The notes beneath the pieces were generated by a model that saw nothing but the letters and a program-made list of their open reading frames with translations, made no database searches and had not been told where the DNA came from. From NCBI GenBank assembly GCA_030698375.1, contig JAUYLL010000020.1, forward strand, positions 1 to 37,873: a stretch of DNA of 37,873 nt, given 5' to 3'. This DNA comes from Nocardioides sp. GTDB taxonomy: Bacteria > Actinomycetota > Actinomycetes > Propionibacteriales > Nocardioidaceae. The position numbers and the translations under genes are program-made. This document shows positions 24,166 to 32,946 of this stretch, in pieces. Positions within the stretch are counted from its first letter, which is position 1, and every line of letters starts with the position of its first letter.

Positions 24166-27100
24166 ATGTCCGAGCCAGCGCAGCGTGCCTCCAGGCGTCG
24201 CCGAAGCCCGAGCCGGCGCAAGAGCCGGCCGAGGAGCAGGGGCCCGCGGTTCTCCCCCGAGCAGGTGGCCGCCCGGAGCGCCTCGGTCCCGGAGCTCCGC
24301 TACCCGGCCGACCTCCCGGTCAGCCAGCACCGGGACGACATCGCGGCCGCGATCCGGGACCACCAGGTGGTCATCGTCGCGGGCGAGACCGGGTCGGGGA
24401 AGACGACCCAGCTGCCGAAGATCTGCCTCGAGCTCGGCCGTGGGGTCACGGGGATGATCGGCCACACCCAGCCCCGCAGGATCGCCGCGCGCAGCGTGGC
24501 CGAGCGGGTGAGCGAGGAGCTCGGCGTCCAGCTCGGCGAGCAGGTCGGGTACCAGGTGCGGTTCACCGACCGCGCCGGTGACGGGACGCTGGTCAAGCTG
24601 ATGACCGACGGCATCCTGCTCGCGGAGCTGCAGCACGACAGGCTGCTCTCGGCGTACGACACGATCATCGTCGACGAGGCGCACGAGCGAAGCCTCAACA
24701 TCGACTTCATCCTGGGCTACCTCAGGCAGCTGCTCCCCAAGCGTCCCGACCTCAAGGTCGTCATCACCTCCGCGACCATCGACCCCGAGCGCTTCGCCGC
24801 GCACTTCGCGGCACCCGACGGGACCCCGGCCCCGATCGTGGAGGTCTCCGGGCGCACCTACCCCGTCGAGGTGCGCTACCGGCCGCTCGTCGAGGTGCCC
24901 GAGGACGACGAGGACGGCGAGCTCGTCGCCCGCGACCAAACCGAGGCCGTCGTGGACGCGGTCCGTGAGCTGGTCCGGGAGGGCCCCGGGGACGTCCTGG
25001 TCTTCCTGCCTGGCGAGCGGGAGATCCGCGACACCGCCGAGGTCCTGGAGGGGGTGAGCCGGTCCGCGCGCCCGGTCGACGCCTTCGACGTCCTCCCGCT
25101 GTTCGCCCGACTCTCGGCCGCCGACCAGCACCGGGTCTTCGCCCCCCACGGGAAGCGCCGCGTCGTCCTGGCCACGAACGTGGCCGAGACCTCCCTGACC
25201 GTGCCCGGCATCCGGTACGTCGTCGACTCGGGGCTGGCGCGGATCTCCCGGTACTCGGCGCGCACCAAGGTGCAGCGGCTCCCGGTGGAAGCGGTGAGCC
25301 AGGCCTCGGCGAACCAGCGCGCCGGTCGCTGCGGCCGGGTCGAGGCCGGCATCTGCATCCGGCTCTACAGCGAGGAGGACTACCTCGGCCGCCCGGAGTT
25401 CACCGAGGCCGAGATCCTGCGCACCAACCTGGCGTCGGTGATCCTGCAGATGACCGCGCTCGGACTGGGGGAGGTCGGTCGATTCCCCTTCGTCGACCCG
25501 CCCGACAAGCGCAACATCTCGGCCGGCGTACAGCTGCTCGAGGAGCTCGGCGCCCTCGAGCGTGGTGCGGGGCCGCCCCGGCTGACCGGATCGGGGCGCA
25601 AGCTGGTCGCTCTCCCGGTGGACCCGCGGATCGCCCGGATGATCCTCGAGGCGGACCGACGGGGGTGCCTGCGGGAGGTGCTGGTCATCGCCGCGGCGCT
25701 CTCGGTGCAGGACCCGCGCGAGCGGCCCCTGGAGGCACGCGCCCAGGCCGACCAGCAGCACGCCCGGTTCAAGGACCAGACCTCGGACTTCCTGTCCTAC
25801 CTGGCGCTCTGGCGGCACCTGCGGACCCAGCAGAGGTCGATGGGGTCCAGCGCGTTCCGGCGGACGTGCCGCGCCGAGTACCTCAACTACGTCCGGATCC
25901 GCGAGTGGCAGGAGCTGGAGTCCCAGCTCCGCCAGGTGGCCAAGCAGATCGGGCTGACTGTGGGGCCGCCGGCCGACGACGGGGGCGAGGTCGACGCCGA
26001 CGGCATCCACCAGGCACTGCTGTCCGGCCTGCTCTCCCACGTCGGCCTGCGCGACCCCGACAAGCGCGACTACCTCGGGGCCCGCGGGACCCGGTTCGCG
26101 GTCTTCCCCGGCTCGGGCCTCTTCCGCAAGCAGCCCGCGCTGGTCATGGCCGGGGAGCTCGTCGAGACGTCCCGGCTCTACGCGCGCCAGAACGCCGCGA
26201 TCAAGCCGGAATGGGCCGAGGAGGTCGGCGCGCACCTGGTCAAGCGCCAGTACTCCGAGCCGCACTGGTCCAAGAAGCGGGCCGCCGTGCTCGCCCACGA
26301 GCGGGTCACCCTCTACGGCGTCCCGCTGGTCGCGGACCGCGTGGTCAGCTACGGGCGGATCGACCCCCCGGTGGCGCGCGAGCTGTTCCTCCGGCACGCC
26401 CTGGTCTACGGCGAGTGGCACACCCGAGCCCGGTTCTTCGCCGAGAACCGGGCGCTCCTCGACGACGTGGCCGAGCTCGAGCACCGGACGCGGCGCCGCG
26501 ACCTGCTCGTCGACGAGCACACGTTGTTCGACTTCTACGACGCCCGGGTGCCGGCCGACGTCGTCTCCGGGGCGCACTTCGACGCCTGGTGGAAGCGGGA
26601 GCGGCACGAGCGGCCGGACCTGCTCACCTTCGACCCCGTGATGCTGGTCAACGAGACGGCCGGCGAGGTCAGCGAGGAGGACTTCCCGGACGCCTGGCGG
26701 GAGGAGGGGCTGAGCCTGCCGATCGGCTACCACTTCGAGCCCGGGACCGCTGACGACGGGCTCACCATCGACGTCCCCGTCGCCACCCTCAACCGCATCG
26801 GTCAGGACACCTTCTCCTGGCTGGTGCCGGGGTTGCGCGAGGAGCTGGTGACCGCGCTCCTGCGCTCGCTCCCCAAGAACCTGCGCACCTCGTTCGTGCC
26901 CGCGCCCGACCACGCCCGGGCGTTCCTGGCCGCGACCCCGCCGGGGGAGGAGGCGCTGCTGGACGCCCTGGAGCGGCACCTGCGGTCCGTGACGGGGGTC
27001 GTGGTCCCGCGGGAGGCGTGGGACTGGTCCCGGGTCCCGGCGCACCTCCGGCCGCGCTTCCGGGTGGTCGCCGACGACGGGGCGGTCCTGGGCGAGGGCA

Positions 27101-28044
27101 AGGACCTCGAGGAGCTGAAGGTTCCCCTGCGGCCGACCTTCGCCGCGGCGGTGGCCGACCTCGCCGAGGACTCGGGGGTCACCGTCACCGGCGAGACCGC
27201 CTGGACCTTCGGCACGCTCGAGCCTTCCTTCACCCAGCGGCGCGCCGGTCACGACGTGGTCGGCTACCCCGCCCTGGTCGACGAGGTGCTGACGACGGGT
27301 GCCCCGACGGTCGGCGTGCAGGTCTTCGGCACGGCGGACGAGCAGGAAGCCTCCCACCGGCGTGGCGTGCGGCGGCTCTTGGCGCTGGAGGTGCCGTCGC
27401 CGGTCCGTGCGGTCACCGACGGGCTCGACACCCGGACACGCCTCGCGCTCGCGGCCGCGCCGTACCCATCGGTGGCGGAGCTGCTCACCGACTGCGTGCT
27501 CGCTGCGGTGGACGAGCTGATGGAGCGCCACGACTGGTCGGTCTGGGACGCCGAGGCGTACGCCGCGCTGCGCGACGCCGCCGCCCCGGAGGTCGCCGGT
27601 GCCACGCGGGAGGTCGTCGCCGAGGTGGTGCGGGTCCTCGAGCAGTGGCGCGCCGTCGACAAGGCGCTCAGCGGGTCCGCCGACCTTCCCCTGCTCCCCG
27701 CGTTGACCGACATGAAGGCCCAGGTGGCCCGGTTGGTGCACCGCGGTTTTGTGGGGGAGACCGGCGGGGCACGGCTGCGTCACCTGACCCGCTACCTGCG
27801 CGCGGTCCAGGTGCGGCGCGAGAAGCTCGACGCGCACCGGGACCGGATGCTCCTCGACCAGGTCGCCGGCCTCCAGGAGGCCCTGCTGCACCGGTACGCC
27901 GCCCTGCCGCAGGGGCGACCCGCCCCGCTCGCGCTCGAACGCGCGCGCTGGCTCCTCGAGGAGCTGCGCGTGGGGCTGTGGGCCCAGCAGCTCGGCACCG
28001 CCGAGAAGGTCTCCGTCGAACGGGTCCGGCGCGCGCTCGGCTGA
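24166..28044 (+). CDS. hrpA: HrpA, ATP-dependent DEAH-box RNA helicase
   Basis: 1292 aa, the usual length of bacterial HrpA. A very basic Arg/Ser/Lys-rich tail (residues 1-28) is followed by the helicase core: Walker A GETGSGKT at 73-80, TQPRRIAARSVAERV, DEAH at 170-173, VVITSATID near 197 and QRAGRCGR in motif VI near 385. Next come the winged-helix/ratchet and OB-fold regions common to DEAH helicases. The C-terminal half (about 690-1290) is the DUF3418-type extension specific to HrpA. E. coli HrpA unwinds RNA and helps rescue stalled ribosomes (established by work on the E. coli protein). The ATG at 24166 gives the expected N-terminus. It is likely monocistronic: the next gene has its own promoter-like TACCCT and SD. 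Confidence 0.95.
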   Translation: MSEPAQRASRRRRSPSRRKSRPRSRGPRFSPEQVAARSASVPELRYPADLPVSQHRDDIAAAIRDHQVVIVAGETGSGKTTQLPKICLELGRGVTGMIGHTQPRRIAARSVAERVSEELGVQLGEQVGYQVRFTDRAGDGTLVKLMTDGILLAELQHDRLLSAYDTIIVDEAHERSLNIDFILGYLRQLLPKRPDLKVVITSATIDPERFAAHFAAPDGTPAPIVEVSGRTYPVEVRYRPLVEVPEDDEDGELVARDQTEAVVDAVRELVREGPGDVLVFLPGEREIRDTAEVLEGVSRSARPVDAFDVLPLFARLSAADQHRVFAPHGKRRVVLATNVAETSLTVPGIRYVVDSGLARISRYSARTKVQRLPVEAVSQASANQRAGRCGRVEAGICIRLYSEEDYLGRPEFTEAEILRTNLASVILQMTALGLGEVGRFPFVDPPDKRNISAGVQLLEELGALERGAGPPRLTGSGRKLVALPVDPRIARMILEADRRGCLREVLVIAAALSVQDPRERPLEARAQADQQHARFKDQTSDFLSYLALWRHLRTQQRSMGSSAFRRTCRAEYLNYVRIREWQELESQLRQVAKQIGLTVGPPADDGGEVDADGIHQALLSGLLSHVGLRDPDKRDYLGARGTRFAVFPGSGLFRKQPALVMAGELVETSRLYARQNAAIKPEWAEEVGAHLVKRQYSEPHWSKKRAAVLAHERVTLYGVPLVADRVVSYGRIDPPVARELFLRHALVYGEWHTRARFFAENRALLDDVAELEHRTRRRDLLVDEHTLFDFYDARVPADVVSGAHFDAWWKRERHERPDLLTFDPVMLVNETAGEVSEEDFPDAWREEGLSLPIGYHFEPGTADDGLTIDVPVATLNRIGQDTFSWLVPGLREELVTALLRSLPKNLRTSFVPAPDHARAFLAATPPGEEALLDALERHLRSVTGVVVPREAWDWSRVPAHLRPRFRVVADDGAVLGEGKDLEELKVPLRPTFAAAVADLAEDSGVTVTGETAWTFGTLEPSFTQRRAGHDVVGYPALVDEVLTTGAPTVGVQVFGTADEQEASHRRGVRRLLALEVPSPVRAVTDGLDTRTRLALAAAPYPSVAELLTDCVLAAVDELMERHDWSVWDAEAYAALRDAAAPEVAGATREVVAEVVRVLEQWRAVDKALSGSADLPLLPALTDMKAQVARLVHRGFVGETGGARLRHLTRYLRAVQVRREKLDAHRDRMLLDQVAGLQEALLHRYAALPQGRPAPLALERARWLLEELRVGLWAQQLGTAEKVSVERVRRALG

Positions 28045-28057
28045 AGGGGGAGCCACG

Positions 28058-28063
28058 TACCCT
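28058..28063 (+). promoter_or_regulatory. Candidate -10 box (TACCCT) for the exported protein gene
   Basis: TACCCT lies 14 nt after the hrpA stop. Transcription would start near 28070 and give a ~28-nt leader with the SD GAGGAG at 28088-28093. Confidence 0.35.
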
Positions 28064-28097
28064 GACGCGACCGTCCGCACCACGCTCGAGGAGCCCC

Positions 28098-28703
28098 ATG
28101 CCCGTCCCGTCCGTGCTCGCCGGCGTCCTCGCCGTCCTGCTCCTCGGCACCCTCGCCGGTCCCGCCATGGCGCAGGTGCCCGAGCAGCCGAGCAACGTCC
28201 GGGGACAGGTCACCCTCCAGGACCCGGCCGGGGACGTCTGGCGCACCCGTGTGGGCGAGGAGGCGGAACCTGCCCCGCGGGTCCGTGTGCACGACATCCG
28301 CGCGCTCCGCGTGCGGCACGCCCCGCGCCGGGTCATCGTGACGGTGCGCTACACCGCCCTGCGGCGCTCGGGCGTGCTGAGCGCGCACCGCGTCTGGCTG
28401 CGCACGCCCGCAGGGCTGCTGCGCGAGGTGCTCGTGGAGGCGGGGCCGCGCCGGTGGGCGGGGCGCACCCGGGTGTTCACCCGGCGGGGGGACCTGGTGC
28501 AGTGCCGCACCCGCCACGCCATCGACTACCCCGAGGGCCGGGTGCGGGTGGTCGTTCCCCGGGCCTGCCTGGGGACTCCGGCCCGGGTCCGGGCGCGGAT
28601 GGTGGGCTACCGCGCGTTCAAGGACGGGCGGGTGGACACCGACAACCCGCACGACCAGCAGCCCACGTCCCGGCGCTGGACTCCCTGGGTCCGGCGCGCC
28701 TGA
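28098..28703 (+). CDS. Exported protein of unknown function
   Basis: 201 aa. A clean signal peptide covers residues 1-25 (hydrophobic VLAGVLAVLLLGTLAG, cleavage after AMA). The mature part starts with an acidic GDVW segment and continues as alternating beta strands rich in Arg and Val (VHDIRALRVRHAPRRVIVTV), suggesting a beta-sandwich. Two cysteines (VQCRTRH and PRACLG) could form a disulfide outside the cell. I do not recognise a named family, but the DIRxVxVxHxxRxVxVTV pattern is reminiscent of small secreted proteins common in Nocardioides (impression, not a search). SD GAGGAG 4 nt before the ATG. A hairpin with a T-rich tail follows about 60 nt downstream. Confidence 0.7.
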   Translation: MPVPSVLAGVLAVLLLGTLAGPAMAQVPEQPSNVRGQVTLQDPAGDVWRTRVGEEAEPAPRVRVHDIRALRVRHAPRRVIVTVRYTALRRSGVLSAHRVWLRTPAGLLREVLVEAGPRRWAGRTRVFTRRGDLVQCRTRHAIDYPEGRVRVVVPRACLGTPARVRARMVGYRAFKDGRVDTDNPHDQQPTSRRWTPWVRRA

Positions 28704-28765
28704 GCGGTGCGGGATCGAGCCACCAGCTGGTGGTACGCCGGACCGGGAGCGCCTCACGGCGCATG

Positions 28766-28785
28766 GCCGCTCGTAGCGGCTTCTT
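28766..28785 (+). terminator. Hairpin with T-rich tail downstream of the exported protein gene
   Basis: GCCGCT (28766-28771), CGT loop, AGCGGC (28775-28780), then TTCTT. It is the only Rho-independent-looking structure with a U-rich tail in the window. Confidence 0.55.
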
Positions 28786-28812
28786 GTGGGACCCGGGGCT
28801 GCCGCGGTCCGA

Positions 28813-28833
28813 CGTACCGCTCCCCACGGTACG
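28813..28833 (-). terminator. Inverted repeat between convergent genes, possible terminator
   Basis: CGTACCG (28813-28819) and CGGTACG (28827-28833) around 7 nt, 22 nt beyond the stop of the minus-strand gene. No U-tract. The gap 28704-28855 contains no gene I can support. Confidence 0.35.
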
Positions 28834-28855
28834 GGTCGCCGGGCCGTCGATCCAG

Positions 28856-29476
28856 TCAGTGCAGGGCGCCGTCTAGCTCGAGGCGCCCGCAGGTCTGCAG
28901 TTGCTCGGCGAGCGTGCGCAAGCGGGCCGCGGAGAGGTCGGCACCGGGGTCGGCGGGGGCGCCTGCGACGCCGTCGGCGCGGGCGCGTCCGGTGGCGGTC
29001 ACCAGGGCGAAGGCGGCCGCGCGGAAGAGGGTGTCGGCGAGGTCACCACGGACCACGCCACCGAGGACGGTGTCGACGAGCGTGCGCACCTCGTCGGGGC
29101 CCGGCGGGTCGGCGACTCCGGCGACCACCTCGGCCACCGGCGAGGAGCGCCGTCCGCGGTCGAACTCCGTGGCCGCCCGGTGCGGGTCGGCGTGCACCCA
29201 GGTGCGCAGCAGGTAGAGGCGCCACAGCGCGCCGGAGAGCGAGTCGGCGGGGGACCCGGCCCACAGGTCGGCCAGGACCTCGAGCCCCTCGTCCTCCGCG
29301 AGCGCCACCACCCGGGCGACGACCGCCTCGTCCTCGGCGACGCCGCGGCCACCGCGCACCAGCAGCGTGGCGAGCCGGTCGGCGGCCTCCCGCGCCTCGG
29401 CGGGGTCGGTGCCACCGGTGAGGCTCTCGAAGTGCCGTGCGCCGGGCAGGGCCGGACGGTGGTGGGGGCGGTTCAC
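28856..29476 (-). CDS. Conserved hypothetical protein, all-helical
   Basis: 206 aa, no signal peptide, no membrane segment, Ala/Leu/Asp/Arg-rich and predicted to be almost entirely helical. The N-terminus NRPHHRPALPGARHFESLTG is followed by repeated amphipathic helices, including LADLWAGSPADSLSGALWRLYLLRTWV around the middle and LSAARLRTLAEQLQTCGRL near the end. I do not recognise the family and assign no function. The GTG at 29476 was chosen over an in-frame GTG at 29485 because a TACAGT hexamer sits exactly 7 nt before it. It is divergent from the solute-binding lipoprotein gene (82 nt between starts). Confidence 0.7.
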   Translation of the reverse strand: MNRPHHRPALPGARHFESLTGGTDPAEAREAADRLATLLVRGGRGVAEDEAVVARVVALAEDEGLEVLADLWAGSPADSLSGALWRLYLLRTWVHADPHRAATEFDRGRRSSPVAEVVAGVADPPGPDEVRTLVDTVLGGVVRGDLADTLFRAAAFALVTATGRARADGVAGAPADPGADLSAARLRTLAEQLQTCGRLELDGALH

Positions 29477-29483
29477 CGGATCC

Positions 29484-29489
29484 ACTGTA
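29484..29489 (-). promoter_or_regulatory. Candidate -10 box (TACAGT) for the helical hypothetical gene; decides its start
   Basis: On the minus strand TACAGT is followed by 7 nt and GTG 29476. The alternative GTG at 29485 lies inside this hexamer, so it would not be on the transcript. Confidence 0.45.
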
Positions 29490-29520
29490 GGACCGTCGGG
29501 GTGGGCAGGACCGGGCCCGG

Positions 29521-29526
29521 TATCGT
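29521..29526 (+). promoter_or_regulatory. Candidate -10 box (TATCGT) for the solute-binding lipoprotein gene
   Basis: TATCGT lies 31 nt upstream of the ATG at 29558, giving a leader of about 25 nt that contains the SD GAAGAGG (29546-29552). Confidence 0.35.
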
Positions 29527-29557
29527 GACCGCCCCGTCCCCCGTCGAAGAGGTCTTG

Positions 29558-30973
29558 ATGTCGTTGTCCCCGTCCGGTCGCTCCCGGCTGGCGCGCACGG
29601 TCGCGCTTTGCGCGTCGGTGGCGCTGCTCGCGGCAGCGTGCACGCTGACGGACGGTGACTCCGACGCCGGTCCCGAGAACGGCTCCGCCCCCACCGGCCC
29701 GCCGTCCCCGACGGCGGAGCCGCTGACGCTCCGGCTGGGCGTCCACGGCCCTGAGGGTCTCCTGGCGGCGTACGAGGAGATGGCCGCCACCTACGAGGAG
29801 GCGAACCCGGGTGTCCGCGTCGAGCTGGTGACCGCGCCGGACCACGACGCCGCGATGGGGGCGATCGAGCGGGACCGCGCGGCAGGGGAGGCGCCGGACG
29901 TCTTCCTCGTCGAGCACGGTGACCTGCCGAAGCTGCTCGATGACGAGTGGGTCCAGCCCGTCGACGAGCTGCTCAGCCAACGCGGGGTCGACTTCGGCGA
30001 CGGGTACCAGCGCGAGGGGATGACGGCCTTCAGCGCCGACATGCGGCTGCACTGCATGCCGCACGACGTCTCGCCGATGGTCGTCTACTACAACACCGAC
30101 CTGCTCGACCTCACCACGATCGGCGACGACCCCGAGGAGGCCCCGACCGCGGAGGACGGGTGGACGTTCGACCAGTTCGCCGAAGCGGCCCGGTCGGTCT
30201 CCACCCGGCGCGTCAAGGGCGTGCACGTCGCACCGGACCTCGAGCAGCTCGCCCCGTTCGTGTGGTCGGCCGGCGGGGACCTGGTCGACTCCACGGGCGA
30301 CCCGTCGCGCCTCACCCTCTCCGAGGGCGACAGCCGCGAGGCGCTCGATCGCGTGCTCACCCTGCTGCGCGAGACGCGGGTGACCCCGAGCCGCGAGCAG
30401 CTGAGCCGGCGGAGCGCGGTCGACCGGTTCGTCGGCGGCCGGCTCGCGATGGTGCTGGGCTACCGATCCCTGGTGCCGCAGCTGCGGGAGGCCGAGGACC
30501 TGGCCTTCGACGTGATGCCCCTGCCGCGGCTGGGCTCCTACCGCACGATCAGCTCCATCACGGGTTTCTGCCTCTCCGCCACCACCGAGCAGGTCGAGGC
30601 AGCCGCGGACCTGCTGACCTACATCGTGGGCCCCGGCGAGGAGATCGTCACCCGGGCCGGGTACACGCTGCCCGCCAACCTGGACGTGGCCTACTCGCGC
30701 GACTTCTCCCAGCGCAGCCAGGAGCCGCAGAGCGCGTTCGTCTTCAACGAGGGCATTCGACGCGCCGCGCATGTCCCGCTCGGACGTGAGTGGCGCGCCG
30801 CAGCGGCCGGGGCGGTCCCGCAGCTGACCCGCCTGCTCTTCAGCCCGGTTATCGACCTCGACCGGGTCCTCCAGCGCATCGACGACTCGTCCGAGGTGGT
30901 CTTCGTCACCGAGGACGAGGCCGACGCCGACGACATCGGGGCCGACGAGGACGCCGAAGACATCGACGAGTGA
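29558..30973 (+). CDS. Extracellular solute-binding lipoprotein (sugar ABC-type, family 1), orphan
   Basis: 471 aa. A basic start and hydrophobic stretch end in a lipobox-like LLAAAC with the lipid-anchoring Cys28, then a Ser/Pro/Asp/Gly-rich linker. The periplasmic-binding fold follows: LTLRLGVHGPEGLLAAYEEM, ATYEEANPGVRVELV, DVFLVEHGDLPKLL, and MVVYYNTDLLD, all typical of bacterial sugar-binding proteins of ABC importers. The ligand is unknown. No permease or ATPase gene is next to it, unlike most family members. The last ~25 residues are very acidic (VTEDEADADDIGADEDAEDI), an unusual tail. The ATG at 29558 has an SD and gives the shortest signal; an in-frame TTG is 3 nt upstream. It converges on the RNase D gene with a 1-nt gap. 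Confidence 0.85.
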   Translation: MSLSPSGRSRLARTVALCASVALLAAACTLTDGDSDAGPENGSAPTGPPSPTAEPLTLRLGVHGPEGLLAAYEEMAATYEEANPGVRVELVTAPDHDAAMGAIERDRAAGEAPDVFLVEHGDLPKLLDDEWVQPVDELLSQRGVDFGDGYQREGMTAFSADMRLHCMPHDVSPMVVYYNTDLLDLTTIGDDPEEAPTAEDGWTFDQFAEAARSVSTRRVKGVHVAPDLEQLAPFVWSAGGDLVDSTGDPSRLTLSEGDSREALDRVLTLLRETRVTPSREQLSRRSAVDRFVGGRLAMVLGYRSLVPQLREAEDLAFDVMPLPRLGSYRTISSITGFCLSATTEQVEAAADLLTYIVGPGEEIVTRAGYTLPANLDVAYSRDFSQRSQEPQSAFVFNEGIRRAAHVPLGREWRAAAAGAVPQLTRLLFSPVIDLDRVLQRIDDSSEVVFVTEDEADADDIGADEDAEDIDE

Positions 30974-30974
30974 G

Positions 30975-32261
30975 CTAGGGGCCGGTGTCCGCGGTCTCCG
31001 GCTGGGCGGGCCGTGCCTCGCGCAGCGCGCGGGAGAGCAGCGGGGTGGTGAGCTCGACCTGCCACTCCCGGGCGCCGAGGTCGCGCAGCCTGTCGGCCAC
31101 GGCTGGCTCCCACGCGTCGTCCGCCGCGGCGGGGGGCTCCCACAGCACACGACGCACGCTGTCGGGGGTGAGGAGGTTCTCGACAGGGAGGGACCGCTCC
31201 TCGGACAGCGCGAGCAGGTCGGCACGTGCCTGCTGCAGGCGGGCCGCGGCGAGGGGGTTCTTGTCGGCCCACGCCCGCGGTGGAGGTGGCCCGTCGAACC
31301 GCGCGGCGACCGGGGGGAGATCGGCATCGGGGAGCGACCGCGCCTCGGCCAGGGCCTCGACCCAGCGCGAGGAGTACCGCTCGGCGCCGCGACCCTTGAA
31401 GCCGGGGGTGGTCAGGAGCGCGCGACGGTCGCGGGGGAGAGCGTTGGCCGCCGCCACGATGGCCGAGTCCGGCAGGATGCGGCCCGGCGTGACGTCGCGG
31501 TCGGCGGCGATCTGGTCCCGCACGGTCCACAGCGCCCGGACCGCGGCCAGGGCGCGCCGCCCGCGCGCCTTGTGCATGCCGGAGGTGCGCCGCCAGGGAT
31601 CCCGGCGTACGGCGGGGCGGTGGTGCAGCAGCGCGGCGAACTCCTGGGCGGCCCAGTCCGCCTTGCCCGCGGCGACGAGCTCCTCGGCGAGGGCGTCACG
31701 GAGCTCGGGCAGGACCTCGACGTCGAGTGCGGCGTACTCGAGCCAGGGGGAGGGGAGCGGCCGGGTGGACCAGTCCACCGCGGAGTGCTCCTTGCGCATG
31801 CGGAAGCCGAGCACGGTCTCCACGAGAGTGGCGAGGCCCACCCGGGGGTAGCCGAGGAGCCGTCCGGCGAGCTCGGTGTCGAACAGCGCGCCGGGGTGCA
31901 GCCCGATCTCGGTCAGGCAGGGAAGGTCCTGGGTGGCGGCGTGCAGGATCCACTCGGTCTCGGCGAGCACCTGGGTCAGGGGGTCGAAGTCGACGATGTC
32001 GATGGGGTCGACCAGGAAGCTCCCGGCGCCCTCGCGGCGCAGCTGGATGAGGTAGGCGCGGGCGGAGTAGCGGTAGCCCGAGGCGCGCTCGGCGTCGACG
32101 GCGATCGGACCCGTGCCCGTGGCGAGGGCACTGGCCACCTCGCGCAGGCCGTCCTCGGCGGACACGACCGGAGGGAGGCCATCGCGCAGCTCGAGCAGGG
32201 GCGCGGGAGTGGGCTCCTCGTCCGTGGTCGGTTCCTCGTCCGTCGAGGGGTGGGGCTCCAT
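30975..32261 (-). CDS. rnd: Ribonuclease D-like 3'-5' exonuclease with HRDC domain
   Basis: 428 aa. The DEDD exonuclease domain lies at about residues 35-200: motif I IAVDAERASG (DxE), motif II ILHAATQDLPCL and motif III LEYAALDVEVLPELRD, giving the DEDDy set of metal-binding acids with the Tyr. An HRDC domain follows at about 220-300 (RALWTVRDQIAADRDVTPGRILPD). Family members trim 3' ends of tRNA precursors and other RNAs. The N-terminal tail has a small TDEEPT repeat. The ATG shares one base with the DUF3000 stop (TGATG), so the two genes are coupled. The same pair occurs in mycobacteria (Rv2680-Rv2681). Confidence 0.92.
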   Translation of the reverse strand: MEPHPSTDEEPTTDEEPTPAPLLELRDGLPPVVSAEDGLREVASALATGTGPIAVDAERASGYRYSARAYLIQLRREGAGSFLVDPIDIVDFDPLTQVLAETEWILHAATQDLPCLTEIGLHPGALFDTELAGRLLGYPRVGLATLVETVLGFRMRKEHSAVDWSTRPLPSPWLEYAALDVEVLPELRDALAEELVAAGKADWAAQEFAALLHHRPAVRRDPWRRTSGMHKARGRRALAAVRALWTVRDQIAADRDVTPGRILPDSAIVAAANALPRDRRALLTTPGFKGRGAERYSSRWVEALAEARSLPDADLPPVAARFDGPPPPRAWADKNPLAAARLQQARADLLALSEERSLPVENLLTPDSVRRVLWEPPAAADDAWEPAVADRLRDLGAREWQVELTTPLLSRALREARPAQPETADTGP

Positions 32262-32860
32262 CAGGCGGGGCCGCGCTGTCCGCGCCGGCTCGGCATCGCG
32301 ACGACACCCTCGGGGACCGGGGGGAGACCGGCGGCGGTGCAGAGCAGCTCTCCCCACGCCTCCACGTGCGGTGCGACGTCGCCGACCGGAGTCCACGATG
32401 CGCGGATCTCGACCTGGGCGGTGGGGGGCTCGTCGACCATCGAGCCGAAGCTCTCGGAGGCGACCTTCGTGACCGTGCCCGAGGGTGCGACGAAGACCGC
32501 GCCGTGGGCCTCGAGCGCCTCCGCCAGCCAGGTCCAGGCGACCTCGGCGAGCAGCGGGTCGTCGACCAGCTCGGGGTCGATCTCGGTGCGGGCGTAGGCG
32601 ACGCAGCGGAAGGTGCCGGACCAGGCGTCGTTCCCGGCCGGGTCGTGGAGGAGGACGAGGCGACCGGTGCCGATGTCCTCGCCGGCCACCGTGACGTCGG
32701 CTGAGAGCGCGGAGGCGTACGGCGCGATGCGTTGCGGAGCAGGCATCTCTTCGCAGAGGATCTCCGGGCGCAGCCGCGCGGTGCGCAGCTGAGCGACGGC
32801 GGCCCGGAAGTCCTCGGGCACCGGCGTCACCTCGACCCGAGGTTCCTGACGTGCGGGCAT
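32261..32860 (-). CDS. DUF3000 family protein (actinobacteria-specific)
   Basis: 199 aa, soluble, no signal. It matches DUF3000 in its pattern: [39 protein letters not shown] at residues ~17-55, [28 protein letters not shown] in the middle and the [11 protein letters not shown] and [11 protein letters not shown] segments later. No biochemical function is established. Conserved location next to RNase D and hemE in actinobacteria is the main clue. The ATG at 32860 was chosen because it is preceded by TACGCT and 6 nt; the upstream in-frame extension is out of keeping with the family. It is divergent from hemE with 86 nt between starts. Confidence 0.88.
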   Translation of the reverse strand: MPARQEPRVEVTPVPEDFRAAVAQLRTARLRPEILCEEMPAPQRIAPYASALSADVTVAGEDIGTGRLVLLHDPAGNDAWSGTFRCVAYARTEIDPELVDDPLLAEVAWTWLAEALEAHGAVFVAPSGTVTKVASESFGSMVDEPPTAQVEIRASWTPVGDVAPHVEAWGELLCTAAGLPPVPEGVVAMPSRRGQRGPA

Positions 32861-32866
32861 GGACCC

Positions 32867-32872
32867 AGCGTA
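32867..32872 (-). promoter_or_regulatory. Candidate -10 box (TACGCT) for DUF3000-rnd; leaderless
   Basis: On the minus strand TACGCT is followed by 6 nt (GGGTCC) and the ATG at 32860; no SD. Confidence 0.45.
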
Positions 32873-32933
32873 CGTCTGTCGGTGGCCGGGGCCCGGTTCC
32901 GCCACGCCGCGTGCGGCCCCGTGGTGCCACCTG

Positions 32934-32940
32934 GGAGGAT
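32934..32940 (+). promoter_or_regulatory. SD GGAGG or -10-like GAGGAT upstream of hemE
   Basis: GGGAGGAT ends 6 nt before the GTG at 32947. GGAGG is a good SD (8-nt spacing), while GAGGAT could equally be a -10 for a leaderless start. The sequence cannot separate the two. Confidence 0.4.
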
Positions 32941-32946
32941 CGGCGG

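Noticed and set aside
24037..28083. A minus-strand open frame of about 1350 codons opposite hrpA
   Set aside because: Composition is that of an antisense frame in GC-rich DNA and it has no motif, while hrpA on the plus strand has all helicase motifs.
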